In this document: piece by piece, positions 15,644 through 23,843 of the stretch | How the letters are laid out: each line of letters begins with the position of its first letter | Numbering within the stretch: the first letter of the stretch is position 1 | Source: Acidimicrobiaceae bacterium | GTDB lineage: Bacteria > Actinomycetota > Acidimicrobiia > Acidimicrobiales > Bog-793 | Length of the DNA stretch: 34,116 nt | Direction: 5' to 3' | NCBI GenBank assembly: GCA_025464005.1 | Contig: JAODBO010000110.1 | Span: forward strand, 1-34,116 | The notes under the pieces: generated by a model | Told to the model about the DNA's origin: nothing | Databases searched by the model: none | The model's input: the letters and a program-made list of their open reading frames with translations, nothing else | Made by a program: the position numbers and the translations under genes

Positions 15644-17137
15644 TTAATCGAGCGGCGTGTCGTCGGTCAGCTCTAGGCCGACGGCCTCCGGCCGGTGAAC
15701 GGCGGTGAACTGCCCACCGGCGGGCACTCCACGCTGGACTCGACCTTGGCCGGCCAGAGGCGAGGCAGGCGCCTGGGGGTTCGATGCTGGCGGCGGACGT
15801 CGCGAGGTGCCAGACCTGATGCGCTCGACGGCCACGGCGATGTTCTCCGTGACGAGGTCTAGCGTCTCGCCCAGGATGGGCGAGTCGAACTCCTGGCGGG
15901 CCTCTCTGACTGCGTCGGCGAATGCGTCAGGGAGAGCACCGCCAAGGCGGTTGATGGTCCCAACAACCTGGTCGATTTCGACGTGGGTGCCCTCGGCCAA
16001 CTTCCGCCATTTGTCGAGGCCGACCTCGTTGATGCTGGCGGTCCCACCAATGCTCATCGCCATGACGAGGCCGCGTCGTCGGCCCGTGCGCGACAGCGGG
16101 CGACCATCGGCGTCCCTACCGAGGAGCTGTTCCTTGTAGGGAAGCCCGGTCGTCAGGTCGTAGAGCGGGGCAAGGAGCGCGCCTGGACCGGCGAGCAGCA
16201 GCGAGTAGTTCTTCGCGTGAGCGTCTGTCCCGCCAGTGAGCCAGTTGAAGACCAGGGCCTCGGTGAACCTCTCGATGGCGTCGTCTGAGGAGCGGGCATC
16301 GAGCCTCTTCCTGAACATCTCGATGATCGAGACGGCGCCAGGGCCACCTCTCCGCTCGTATTTCTTCTCGGGTCCGAGGCCGAGCGTCTGGCAGAGGTCT
16401 TCTTGGTGGATGCGCTGGAAGGCATCACCCTCGAACATCCGGTCGTACCGCTCGACCACGATCGCCCGCTCGGCGCCGAACTCCATCACCTCCGACCTGG
16501 CGGTCGTGATGCCAGCTTTCCCCGCCGACAGCATCGTGACGTGCTCGACTATGTCCTGATCCTCGAAGCGCGACGACGCCACCTTCAAGATGTGCGATGT
16601 CGGCCTGTCGCCATACGGATGGCCCCATCTCCCGTCGGGTGAACGGTAGAGCGCCACCTTCGACTGGGCGCCAGCGAGCGAGAACTGTCCTTGGGCGTCG
16701 TCATCGTCGCCGAGCCACGCCGTAGGGTCGAGCCGGATCGCCCGAAGGCGTTCTTCAACCCCTTCGTCGTCGAGCCAAGTAATGCCGCTCTGGCGCTCCG
16801 CGCCTAGGCGCTCGGGCGGGATGAACTGCACGGCTCCAGCGCAGTCCTCTCCGACGTGAGCCAGCAGGGCGAACGGATTCTCCGGTGAGACGTCGAACCT
16901 CGTGGCCCAGCTCTCGATGACCTCTCTGTTGTCGGGCAGGAGGCCAAGCAAGAACGGTCGGACGGATCTGTTGCCGTACGTCTGCGCCGCCAGGGGCATC
17001 GACAGACTCAGCGGCGTCGCGGAGCGGTCGTTCAAGTAGCCGCTGTCGTAGGTGAGTTCCAGCGGGCCATTCTTCGTCTGGGTGATGACGCCGAGGCGCT
17101 TGCCGTTGATGAGGCACACCAGCTCGCTCTCCGCCAC
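15644..17137 (-). CDS. hipA: HipA-type Ser/Thr kinase toxin
   Basis: A 497-residue HipA-family kinase. Visible are the N-terminal small domain (SVRPFLLGLLPDN), the SLAGAQSKVAL loop, the ATP-contact Lys in HILKVAS, the catalytic GGTDAHAKNYSLL and the metal-binding APLYDLTTG, so the active site looks intact. HipA kinases phosphorylate glutamyl-tRNA synthetase or similar targets and are held by HipB. It begins with GTG three bases after the hipB stop, so the two are translationally linked. The last ~55 residues are an unusual Pro-rich tail ending with a RGVPAGGQFTA motif, which I recall from actinobacterial mobile-element proteins. Confidence 0.92.
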   Translation of the reverse strand: MAESELVCLINGKRLGVITQTKNGPLELTYDSGYLNDRSATPLSLSMPLAAQTYGNRSVRPFLLGLLPDNREVIESWATRFDVSPENPFALLAHVGEDCAGAVQFIPPERLGAERQSGITWLDDEGVEERLRAIRLDPTAWLGDDDDAQGQFSLAGAQSKVALYRSPDGRWGHPYGDRPTSHILKVASSRFEDQDIVEHVTMLSAGKAGITTARSEVMEFGAERAIVVERYDRMFEGDAFQRIHQEDLCQTLGLGPEKKYERRGGPGAVSIIEMFRKRLDARSSDDAIERFTEALVFNWLTGGTDAHAKNYSLLLAGPGALLAPLYDLTTGLPYKEQLLGRDADGRPLSRTGRRRGLVMAMSIGGTASINEVGLDKWRKLAEGTHVEIDQVVGTINRLGGALPDAFADAVREARQEFDSPILGETLDLVTENIAVAVERIRSGTSRRPPPASNPQAPASPLAGQGRVQRGVPAGGQFTAVHRPEAVGLELTDDTPLD

Positions 17138-17140
17138 GGC

Positions 17141-17416
17141 TCACCGCTCCTTCGTGCGGGAGAGGACCGAGCGGAGCAGCGACTCCGTGGCTTCGTCCGC
17201 CGCGTGATCCCTCGGCTCAGCGGAGATGTCGAGATCGAGGGTGTCGAGGCAGCGCAGGAGCGACTTGAAGCGGGGGTTCCCGTCCCCGCTCTCGATCTCG
17301 ACGATGGTCCGCAGGCTCACCTCGGCCCGGCGAGCCAGCTCACTCTGGGTCATCCCCAACGTCTGACGCTGCCCCTTTATGATTGCCCCGAGCTGGTAAT
17401 TCGTTCGGATTAGCAC
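17141..17416 (-). CDS. hipB: HipB-type XRE antitoxin/repressor
   Basis: A 91-residue protein with a clear Cro/C1-type helix-turn-helix at residues 9-60 (LGAIIKGQRQTLGMTQSEL, then EVSLRTIVEIESGDGNP). It is the expected antitoxin and autorepressor of hipA, which follows after 3 bp. The GTG at 17416 is chosen because an AGGAGG lies 4 bases upstream; in-frame sequence further upstream has Cys- and Arg-rich, non-coding character and runs through the operator array. Four regularly spaced palindromes just upstream are its likely binding sites. Confidence 0.88.
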   Translation of the reverse strand: MLIRTNYQLGAIIKGQRQTLGMTQSELARRAEVSLRTIVEIESGDGNPRFKSLLRCLDTLDLDISAEPRDHAADEATESLLRSVLSRTKER

Positions 17417-17456
17417 GCTGCCTCCTCTCGTGATCTCGTGGCCGTGCTGGTCTGAG

Positions 17457-17557
17457 ATGTGCGGCATAGCGCACGTTGACTCCATGCGCAGTATACCGCA
17501 CACCCGTCCAATGTGCGCTATTCTGCACATCATGGAGGAACGCAAAATACTGCACAT
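17457..17557. promoter_or_regulatory. Four 20-bp operators with exact 27-bp phasing
   Basis: Near-palindromic 20-mers start at 17457, 17484, 17511 and 17538: ATGTGCGGCATAGCGCACGT, ATGCGCAGTATACCGCACAC, ATGTGCGCTATTCTGCACAT and GAACGCAAAATACTGCACAT. The consensus is about ATGTGC-N-GTATAC-N-GCACAT, and the start-to-start distance is always 27 bp. They lie between the divergent starts of hipB (17416) and the XRE gene (17611). E. coli hipBA also has several HipB operators, so HipB binding is the natural reading. Confidence 0.8.
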
Positions 17558-17610
17558 CGAGCCGGATGACTGGCTGGGTTTGCATTTACGCAAATAGGTA
17601 TCGTCGCCGT

Positions 17611-18407
17611 ATGGTTGCCGCCACGACGCTCGTCAAGACAGCGAGAACGCTCGCAGGACTGTCGCGCAGCCAGCTCGCTGCCTTGGCCGGAGTCCCGGCG
17701 TCGACCGTCACTCGCATCGAGGCCGGGAGCGTTGATCCGACCACGGGGATGCTCGACCGCATCCTGATGGCAGCCGGCTACCAGCTCGACTCGTCGTTGA
17801 TGGTGCTCTCCGACCCCGCCGCTGTAGCGGCAGCTCGATCGGTCCTCGACCCAGCGAGCGGGCTGGCGGACTTCCCCGGCGTCGGGGCTTGGTTGGATCG
17901 CTGGCGGAACGCCAAGCTCGTCGTCAGAGACCCGGAGACCGGCGCCCTTGTCGCCCGGTCCGAGCGGGAGCTCGCCCGGCGCGCTGGCCTCTCGGCCCGG
18001 CTTTCGTCGCGCCCAGGAGCGCAGAGCTACCAGCGGATGACGAACTGTGCGGCGACTGCTAATCGCCTGCGCTCCCTCGGTGTCAACTGGCCGCTACCGG
18101 CGGCGTCGCAGCCAACCGCCTTGTCCCCAGCGCTGACGCTCCTTGGCAGGTCTTCTACGTCGACGACCCGGACGCCGTTGCGACGGCGCTGGACTTGGTT
18201 CCGCAAGCTGATCGCCGCTGGCCGATCACACTGATCCCCTTCGATGGCGTTGCCGAGGTCGGGGTGGAGACGGACGATGAAGGTCTCCGCTGGGTTAACC
18301 CGCTCCAGCTCTTGATCGACTGCTACGGCGGCTCCGACCGGATGCCCGAGCAGGCCGACGCCCTTGCCGACCTCTTCGACGCGTCGTTCTCCACCGGAAT
18401 CCTGTGA
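17611..18407 (+). pseudogene. XRE-HTH / AbiEi-like regulator, frameshifted
   Basis: The ATG at 17611 opens a frame with an XRE helix-turn-helix at residues 5-60 (LAGLSRSQLAALAGVPAST). Near 18,094-18,096 the good coding sequence moves to another frame: NRLRSLGVNW continues as TGGVAANRLVPS, then PWQVFYVDDPDAVATALD, to a stop at 18407. Restoring one base there joins the two parts into one ~265-residue protein. The C-terminal part, ending YGGSDRMPEQADALADLF, resembles AbiEi-type antitoxins. The normal partner, an AbiEii nucleotidyltransferase, is not present downstream. The frameshift may be real decay, a sequencing error or programmed. It is divergent from hipBA and shares the operator array. 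Confidence 0.7.
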
Positions 18408-18663
18408 GCACTCCCATAATTCTGGTCCCAGTCCCAGGATTCCGGTACAGACGCAGGGCGTACGACTGGCCGCACCTTCGTCGGGGCGGGTCGGAGACCG
18501 GGCGTCGTGTTATCTACAGCCTCGCTCCATCCCCCATCCATCCCCCAAACGCCTCGGCAACGGTGCGAAACGACGCTTAACATCGGTGACCAGTGCAAGA
18601 CGTTTTCGCAGCTCAGAGCCCATACGACTGCACTCGACGGTCTATTGGCGGACCACGCCGGAA

Positions 18664-18710
18664 CACTGATAATGCTGAGGTCGCTGGTTCGATTCCAGCT
18701 AGCCCCACCA
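18664..18710 (+). other. 3' half of tRNA-Ile(GAT): likely attachment site
   Basis: The segment contains the anticodon loop CTGATAA (anticodon GAT at 18668-18670), a variable region, a perfect T arm GCTGG-TTCGATT-CCAGC, the 3' acceptor strand TAGCCCC and an encoded ACCA. The 5' half is absent: the sequence before it has no D arm or matching GGGGCTA, and the 5' side of the anticodon stem does not pair well. This is the pattern left where an element integrates by a tyrosine recombinase into a tRNA 3' end. The intact tRNA-Ile is not in this window. Confidence 0.7.
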
Positions 18711-18803
18711 AGTAACGATGCAGCTCAGGCGGTCCTCCGTAAATCGTTGTCCGCGAGCGTCCTGTGGATCATCCCGCGTTCATCCCGCGGGATCGTGGAC
18801 CGG
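18711..18803. other. Gene-free stretch with ATCCCGCG repeats
   Basis: ATCCCGCG occurs at 18771-18778 and within the perfect palindrome ATCCCGCGGGAT at 18782-18793. It lies between the tRNA-Ile fragment and the stop of the PIN gene. The stretch 18408-18663 also holds no supported gene. Confidence 0.35.
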
Positions 18804-19289
18804 TCAGGGCAAGACGAATCGCGCCCGCTCAATTCTGAGCATTTCGAATGTGGTCAAGTAGCGGACTCCCAGGGCGACGCACGCGTTCGGAATCTTCACC
18901 TTCTTGGCGCTGTTGGCGATCCGCTCGTGGGTGACGACGGTGTGGCCATGCCCGTGGGCGTGAGCCACTAAGTAGGAGTCGGCGATGTCAAGAAAAGTCG
19001 AAGCTGCGGAGGCGTCGTACTCACCCGAGGTCGCCCAGGTACTGAGCTGACTGAGGCTCGTGAGTACCGCACTATCCGGTTTCAAGAAGAAGTCGTCTCC
19101 GTGTGCCTGGCCCCACGGAACGAGATCGTCGTCGCCAGCCAACAGCTCGTCTCTCACCTTCTCAACGCTGAAGACGAGGCCAGCCGCGTGAGATTGCTCC
19201 AACCAGTCCCAGTACGCGGGGCAGAAGTCGAAGCCGTACCATCGTTTCTGCGCTTCAATAAACGCGTTGGCGTCGAGGAGGTAAGTCAT
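18804..19289 (-). CDS. DUF4411 PIN-domain toxin
   Basis: A 161-residue protein beginning MTYLLDANAFIEAQKRWYG, the signature of DUF4411, a PIN-fold family. Acidic residues in the expected positions are visible: D6, E12, the later E in VEKVRDELL, and DIADSYLVAHA. PIN toxins cut RNA using Mg2+ held by such residues. The ATG overlaps the stop of the upstream ImmA/IrrE gene (ATGA), so the two are translated together as a predicted toxin-antitoxin pair. It lies beside the tRNA-Ile fragment. Confidence 0.85.
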   Translation of the reverse strand: MTYLLDANAFIEAQKRWYGFDFCPAYWDWLEQSHAAGLVFSVEKVRDELLAGDDDLVPWGQAHGDDFFLKPDSAVLTSLSQLSTWATSGEYDASAASTFLDIADSYLVAHAHGHGHTVVTHERIANSAKKVKIPNACVALGVRYLTTFEMLRIERARFVLP

Positions 19290-20440
19290 CAGGCGACCCC
19301 GAGATGCTCCCCGAGCTTGCCCAACGTAGACAGGCTCTTGAATCCGAGTAGGCGTGCGGCGTCTCGATAAAGGGTTTGTCCCTCCAGAGTGCTTGAGATG
19401 AGGGCCCGAGAGAAGCGCTTGCTCGCGCGGATAGGGGTCGTGTTGTAAAAGTTGCCACCGCTGCCGTCCCGCTCCATCAATGCCTGTACGCGGTGGAGCT
19501 CCTCGGCGTACGCGTGACGAAACTCGTCCCAAGAAAGACGGCCAGCGTCATGAATGCGCCGGAGCACTACCAGCGTGCTCACCTTGAAGAGTCTCGCAAG
19601 CCGATCGAGTTCCTCGGTTAGAACTACGCGGTCGTTATATGCCTCGCGTAGCGCTGCGAGGGGGACGAGGAGTTCGGCTGCAACCCGATTGCACCATCGC
19701 TCGGTTTCATTTCCAGTTGCGCCATCCAAGACGGCATCGTCAAGGCCACTGGAGCCGAGCCATATGTGTGCGACTTCGTGAGCCAGAGTGAAAATCTGTG
19801 CTGCCTTAGTGTCTGCACCGTTGACGAAGATGATTGGGGCAAGGTCGTCGACAAGAGAGAATCCGCGGAATTCCTGCGGGTCGAGTCTCCGGTGCGTGTT
19901 ACTTCCGACGATGCCATTCGTCATAACAAGGACACCGGACTCTTCGACTTGATCGGCCAAGCCAGACAGCGCCGCGGTCCACGACGGGAACTGCGCGCGC
20001 GATGGAAGATCGAATCCGACCGTTGAACGGATCGTCTCTGCTGCTGCTTCGACCGGACTCGCTACTGAGAGCATCCCAACGAATGGGACTCGATCCTCCC
20101 GATTGATCCGCGCGAAGTCGCGGTACCAGTCCTGACGCTCTTCGCATATGTAGATGGTGTCCAGCAGGTCCGCGCTGGGCCGGCCGATGGGTGAATCGGC
20201 AATCGTACGGAAGTCCGGAATCGGAAGCGGCTCGTCAGGAGGCTCGCTGAGTAGCAACAGTCCGAAGGCAACGTGAGTTGCGCGCGCATACCCTTCGAGC
20301 TGCCGCAGCGTCGGGTGAAGCGAGCCCGACTCCCACTCGGGCAGGTGCGGGAAGCGGCCGAGCAGGTCGTCGTAGGCAATTCGAGCGCGTTCGCGTGCCC
20401 ACGTGAGCATGCTTGAGCTCACTTCGACGCGAACCGACAT
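19289..20440 (-). CDS. ImmA/IrrE metallopeptidase-type antitoxin
   Basis: About 383 residues. The N-terminal ~60 residues (starting MSVRVEVSSSMLTWAR) look like a degenerate XRE helix-turn-helix. The middle and C-terminal part hold the ImmA/IrrE (COG2856) peptidase with HEVAHIWLG near residue 220 as the zinc site and ERWCNRVAAELLVP after it. The start at 20440 is chosen because GGAG lies 9 bases upstream; ATGs at 20446 and 20455 are possible. These proteins act as regulators or antitoxins that can cleave a repressor, and they often pair with DUF4411 PIN proteins as here. Confidence 0.85.
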   Translation of the reverse strand: MSVRVEVSSSMLTWARERARIAYDDLLGRFPHLPEWESGSLHPTLRQLEGYARATHVAFGLLLLSEPPDEPLPIPDFRTIADSPIGRPSADLLDTIYICEERQDWYRDFARINREDRVPFVGMLSVASPVEAAAETIRSTVGFDLPSRAQFPSWTAALSGLADQVEESGVLVMTNGIVGSNTHRRLDPQEFRGFSLVDDLAPIIFVNGADTKAAQIFTLAHEVAHIWLGSSGLDDAVLDGATGNETERWCNRVAAELLVPLAALREAYNDRVVLTEELDRLARLFKVSTLVVLRRIHDAGRLSWDEFRHAYAEELHRVQALMERDGSGGNFYNTTPIRASKRFSRALISSTLEGQTLYRDAARLLGFKSLSTLGKLGEHLGVA

Positions 20441-20577
20441 CACCATCTTCTCCATTGCCACGACGACCGGAAGGTCTGCTGGGATACCAGCGTACGATGA
20501 GGCTCGCTCGGGCGATGACTTCCTCGTTATACCGGTCCTGGTGCCGACCCTCGACTGCCAGCCCCGCAGGAGCCTCG

Positions 20578-21222
20578 ATGGCAGGATACGGAACCTCCCT
20601 ATTCGTAGCACCTACCTTTGATCCCCTGGTCCGGGCGCTGCTGCACGCTGCCCAACGTCGAGCTAAGGCTCTTGGACTTCGATTGCACTACAGCCGTCGA
20701 GATGCGGGAAGCACTTCCGAGTGGGAGATCAGCGTGGATGGTCCCGGTGGCCGAATCGCGTCGTGGGCTTACCAAATCGAGCGCGATCTGCCCGTCGTGG
20801 CAGAGGGATATACGGGTTCTGGATCTGGCAAGCAAGCACAAGCCGTCGCCCACTCGCTTGTCGCCAGATGGGTCGGATGGTGCGTTGGGGGTGAAGAAGA
20901 TACGACGATCAAGGTGACCGGCAGCGATCGCTCAAACTGGTTCTGGCCCATCATTGACATTCCGACTCCACCGTGTCCTCTCGCCGCGCGCATGGCGCTG
21001 TCCGACTCCATCGTCGCCCGATGGATCACCGGTGATCTTCCTGAGGAGATCGCGATCGAGGAACTGCACACCGTGGTTGAGGCACTCCTCCGTTCGCTGA
21101 AGCCGAACGGGAAGGGTGATTGGCCTGCTCTTCTCGCCCATGCGAAGAAGGAAAGATTGCCGCTCCAGCCGGAGATTGACACGTTGAAAGACGTTCAACG
21201 TCAAGCATCGAATCCGTCTTAA
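20578..21222 (+). CDS. Hypothetical protein, divergent from the ImmA gene
   Basis: A 214-residue protein starting MAGYGTSLFVAPTFDP at an ATG with CAGGAG five bases upstream. The first 100 residues look alpha/beta (LHYSRRD, EWEISVDGPGGRIASWAYQIE) and the rest helical. Trp-rich positions (ARWVGWCVGG, NWFWPII) are notable. There is no signal peptide or membrane segment. I recognise no family. It is transcribed divergently from the PIN/ImmA pair across a 137-bp gap, so it may share a control region. Confidence 0.6.
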   Translation: MAGYGTSLFVAPTFDPLVRALLHAAQRRAKALGLRLHYSRRDAGSTSEWEISVDGPGGRIASWAYQIERDLPVVAEGYTGSGSGKQAQAVAHSLVARWVGWCVGGEEDTTIKVTGSDRSNWFWPIIDIPTPPCPLAARMALSDSIVARWITGDLPEEIAIEELHTVVEALLRSLKPNGKGDWPALLAHAKKERLPLQPEIDTLKDVQRQASNPS

Positions 21223-21500
21223 GCACAGGGCAGAAGTCATCCCGGAGATCGATCGCTCCCAAGTCAGCGACCTCATGTTCGAAGTTCTGAGGATCGCTGA
21301 TCAACTGACGGACACGACGGCAAGCGGCGTCACCACAAGCTGAGCTCTCCATACTGCCCGACTTCGACTTCTCCGGCCGTCCACGCTGGATCGACCTCGG
21401 GCGACCCTTCCAGCTGCTCGGGAGCGCACCTCGCTATCTGCGACCGGCCTGACCGCGAAGTAAGGCCCCATATTCCTCGCAGGTTCGGCACTAGTCTCGG
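21223..21500. other. Gene-free stretch
   Basis: I see no supported gene. A TAGTCT at 21493-21498 could be a -10 element for the following gene, which would put the inverted repeat at 21501-21529 at the start of its leader. Confidence 0.3.
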
Positions 21501-21529
21501 CACCGATCGAGCATCTTGCCCGATCGGTG
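21501..21529. promoter_or_regulatory. 9-bp inverted repeat before the SHOCT gene
   Basis: CACCGATCG (21501-21509) and CGATCGGTG (21521-21529) are perfect arms around an 11-base loop, 26 bp before the ATG at 21556. This could be an operator or a leader hairpin. Confidence 0.45.
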
Positions 21530-21555
21530 GTATCGCACTTCGGAAGTGGGTGACC

Positions 21556-22161
21556 ATGTTCGGGAAGAAGGACCTCGAGCCCGGTGAAGCGGCGATCGTC
21601 GAGCGGCACATCAAGCACCACGGCGGGGGCATCGGGGTCAACAACCTCGATGAGTGGGTTGCTGACGTCCGTCCGCACGACGGCGAGCCGTTTCGGGCCG
21701 TCATCCCGCTGCCGAACCTCGCCCTGGATTTCCGGGAGCCGGACGCAGGAGACGTCGTCGCCGTGCTAATTGACCGCAAGACGAGAGCGGTGCATTTCGA
21801 CAAGTCCGACCCCCGGCTTTCGCTGAAGGCCCAGCATGCAGCCGCCGATCAGCGCTTCACGGAGACTTTGGGTGCCGGACCCACGGACGCTAGGGCGTCG
21901 GCCCCGCCCGGCGCTGGCGCGTCGCTCGTCGGCTTTGACAACGTCCATGTGGTCGACGGGGCCGACGCCGCTTCACTGCTGCAGGCCATTCTCTCCGGTG
22001 ACGGCGCAACCAGGGACAGTGCCCTTGCGGATGCGCGCCAAATCGCTCATGGACCTGGTGTTGCCGACCTGCTCGCAGAACTTGACCGGCTTCGAGACGC
22101 CGGCGCACTCAGTCCGGAGGAGCACGCTGCGCAGCGGCAGCGGATCATCAGCGCCATTTGA
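21556..22161 (+). CDS. SHOCT-domain protein
   Basis: A 201-residue protein starting MFGKKDLEPGEAAIVER. The N-terminal ~95 residues look beta-rich and unknown. A linker (about residues 100-140) is Gly/Ala/Pro rich. The C-terminal ~30 residues (LLAELDRLRDAGALSPEEH) are a SHOCT domain, a short helical module usually at protein ends and thought to aid oligomerisation. Upstream GGAAGTGGG supports the ATG; a GTG at 21550 is an alternative. No membrane segment is visible. It stands alone on its strand. Confidence 0.75.
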   Translation: MFGKKDLEPGEAAIVERHIKHHGGGIGVNNLDEWVADVRPHDGEPFRAVIPLPNLALDFREPDAGDVVAVLIDRKTRAVHFDKSDPRLSLKAQHAAADQRFTETLGAGPTDARASAPPGAGASLVGFDNVHVVDGADAASLLQAILSGDGATRDSALADARQIAHGPGVADLLAELDRLRDAGALSPEEHAAQRQRIISAI

Positions 22162-22796
22162 TGGCTCGGTCGTCGTGCGCCTGAGCGAGCACCATCAGGT
22201 AGCTCGTGGGGCGACCGCCCCCGGTCGGGAGAGCACGATGAGACCAGCCGGTATGGGGAAGCTCTCCTGTCCAGAGTCGAGTGCAGGCCACCGTCGATTA
22301 CGTCGGAAAGGCCCTTCCGTTGACACCTTTATCGCTCAGTCGCTGCGCATGCCTGCGATCGCGAGGCGAACGCGCGCAGGTAGGTGGTCATATGTGGGGT
22401 CCTGTCCCATATGGACTGCAACACGGCCCCGACATTTTGCTTCGTCCAGTCATCGACGGTGAGTGCACCCGGACGTCGCGATAGGTCTCGCACATCAGCT
22501 TTTCTACGACGAAGCGGGACGTACATTGCGGTCTAAGAGTTCCACTCCAAGTTGCATTCCAAGATGAGCAAGCAACTTGGCGGCAGATACTTGGGCAACC
22601 GATCCATGCAGGTATGCGCTGGCGCCCCACGAGCTTCTATGGGCGTCATGGACGTGCCGCGCTCGCTCACGAGCGATCTGTCGAGATGATTATGCGGCCG
22701 TTGTAATCGACCAGCACCTCCGCCACTTTGTGCCGCATCTTCGGCGAAGCAAGCCAGACAACTACGGCCCAACGATGCTGGAGCTACCGTGACGCG
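22162..22796. other. Gene-free 635-bp stretch with hairpins
   Basis: I see no supported gene. A perfect 9-bp inverted repeat CCAAGTTGC/GCAACTTGG lies at 22547-22580 with a 16-base loop. CATATG repeats flank a GGG/CCC pair near 22,389-22,415. Short minus-strand frames could be remnants of a mobile-element gene, but none is recognisable. Confidence 0.35.
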
Positions 22797-23600
22797 ATGC
22801 GCCACGGAGCTTTCGTCCCGCCCTTCGGTGACCTCGCCGATCCCAATGTGATCGGCGAGCTCGCCGTGAGCGCGGAGCGTGCGGGCTGGGACGGCTTTTT
22901 TCTGTGGGACCACCTCCAGTACCGCGATCCGGCGACGCACGTGCTCGATCCCTGGATCGCCATGGCGGTCGTGGCCGACCGCACGGACCGGATCCGCATC
23001 GGGGCAATGGTGACGCCCCTCGCGAGACGACGCCCTGCGATCGTTGCCCGCCAGCTCGCCGCGCTCGACCTGCTGAGCGACGGCCGGATCGTGCTCGGCG
23101 CGGGTCTCGGCCTCGACGCCAGCGGGCGCGAGCTTTCGACCTTCGGCGAAGAGCTCGACGACCGGAAACGGGCAGCCAAGCTCGACGAAGCGCTCGAGGT
23201 CGTCCACGCGTTGCTTCTCGGCGAGCTGGTCGAGCATGCGGGACCCTATTACACCGTCGACGGCGCAAGGTTCCTTCCGGCGCCTGTGCAGCGACCGATC
23301 CCGACCTGGATTGGAGCACGCTGGCCCAATCGTGCACCGTTACGTAGGGCGGCACGGTTCGAAGGCGTCTTCGTCGTCGACGTCAGCGAGCCGAGCGAGA
23401 TCGTCGAGCTCCGCACTTTCGTCGAGGACCTGCGCGGCGACTCGGCGTTCGATGTCGTCGTAGATCTCCCGCCGAGCAGCGATCCTGAGCCGTGGGAGAA
23501 GGCGGGTGTGACGTGGCTGCTCTCGCGCTTCTCCCAGTTCGAGGCGGACTTGTCCGAGGTCCGGGACGTGATCGCCGCCGGTCCGCCGCGACCGCGCTGA
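22797..23600 (+). CDS. LLM-class (F420- or flavin-dependent) oxidoreductase
   Basis: A 267-residue TIM-barrel enzyme of the luciferase-like monooxygenase family, starting MRHGAFVPPFGDLADPN. The family pattern is clear: ELAVSAERAGWDGFFLWDHL, then DRIRIGAMVTPLARRRP, then LDLLSDGRIVLGAGLG. In actinobacteria such proteins usually use coenzyme F420 to reduce or oxidise small substrates; the substrate cannot be told here. At 267 residues it is at the short end of the family. No Shine-Dalgarno is clear. The stop codon sits inside a 23-bp tandem duplication. Neighbours do not suggest a pathway. Confidence 0.85.
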   Translation: MRHGAFVPPFGDLADPNVIGELAVSAERAGWDGFFLWDHLQYRDPATHVLDPWIAMAVVADRTDRIRIGAMVTPLARRRPAIVARQLAALDLLSDGRIVLGAGLGLDASGRELSTFGEELDDRKRAAKLDEALEVVHALLLGELVEHAGPYYTVDGARFLPAPVQRPIPTWIGARWPNRAPLRRAARFEGVFVVDVSEPSEIVELRTFVEDLRGDSAFDVVVDLPPSSDPEPWEKAGVTWLLSRFSQFEADLSEVRDVIAAGPPRPR

Positions 23601-23633
23601 AGCGGCTCGCGCGACCGCGCTGAAGCGGCTCGC
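23588..23633 (+). repeat. Perfect 23-bp tandem duplication over the stop codon
   Basis: The 23-base unit at 23588-23610, beginning GCGACCGCGCTGAAGC, is repeated exactly at 23611-23633. The first copy contains the TGA of the LLM gene, so the protein is unchanged by the second copy. Confidence 0.85.
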
Positions 23634-23843
23634 GTGGGCATCGCCGCCGACTGCTCGGGCACTGCGACACCGACCTCGTTACGGGCGCTCAACGGGATCA
23701 CTGGATCATCGAGACCGTCGCCGATGAGGTCCTATTGAGCTCCGGCGTGGGCCAGACGTCTACGGCTGATCAGCTCGCAAGCCTTCGTGGACTTCCCTCG
23801 AAGAGCAGTTCGTCGGTCGTCGTCCGAGGACCGGGACTCCGGC
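23634..23843. other. Intergenic space between convergent genes
   Basis: I see no supported gene or clear terminator between the LLM gene and the end of the Kelch protein gene. Confidence 0.3.

Noticed and set aside
17457..17557. Possible mini-CRISPR from four regularly spaced repeats
   Set aside because: The spacing leaves only 7 bp between palindromic, non-identical 20-mers, and the position upstream of hipB fits operators.
22388..22630. Minus-strand open frame as a transposase remnant
   Set aside because: No transposase motif or terminal inverted repeat could be identified. It is kept only as part of a gene-free stretch.
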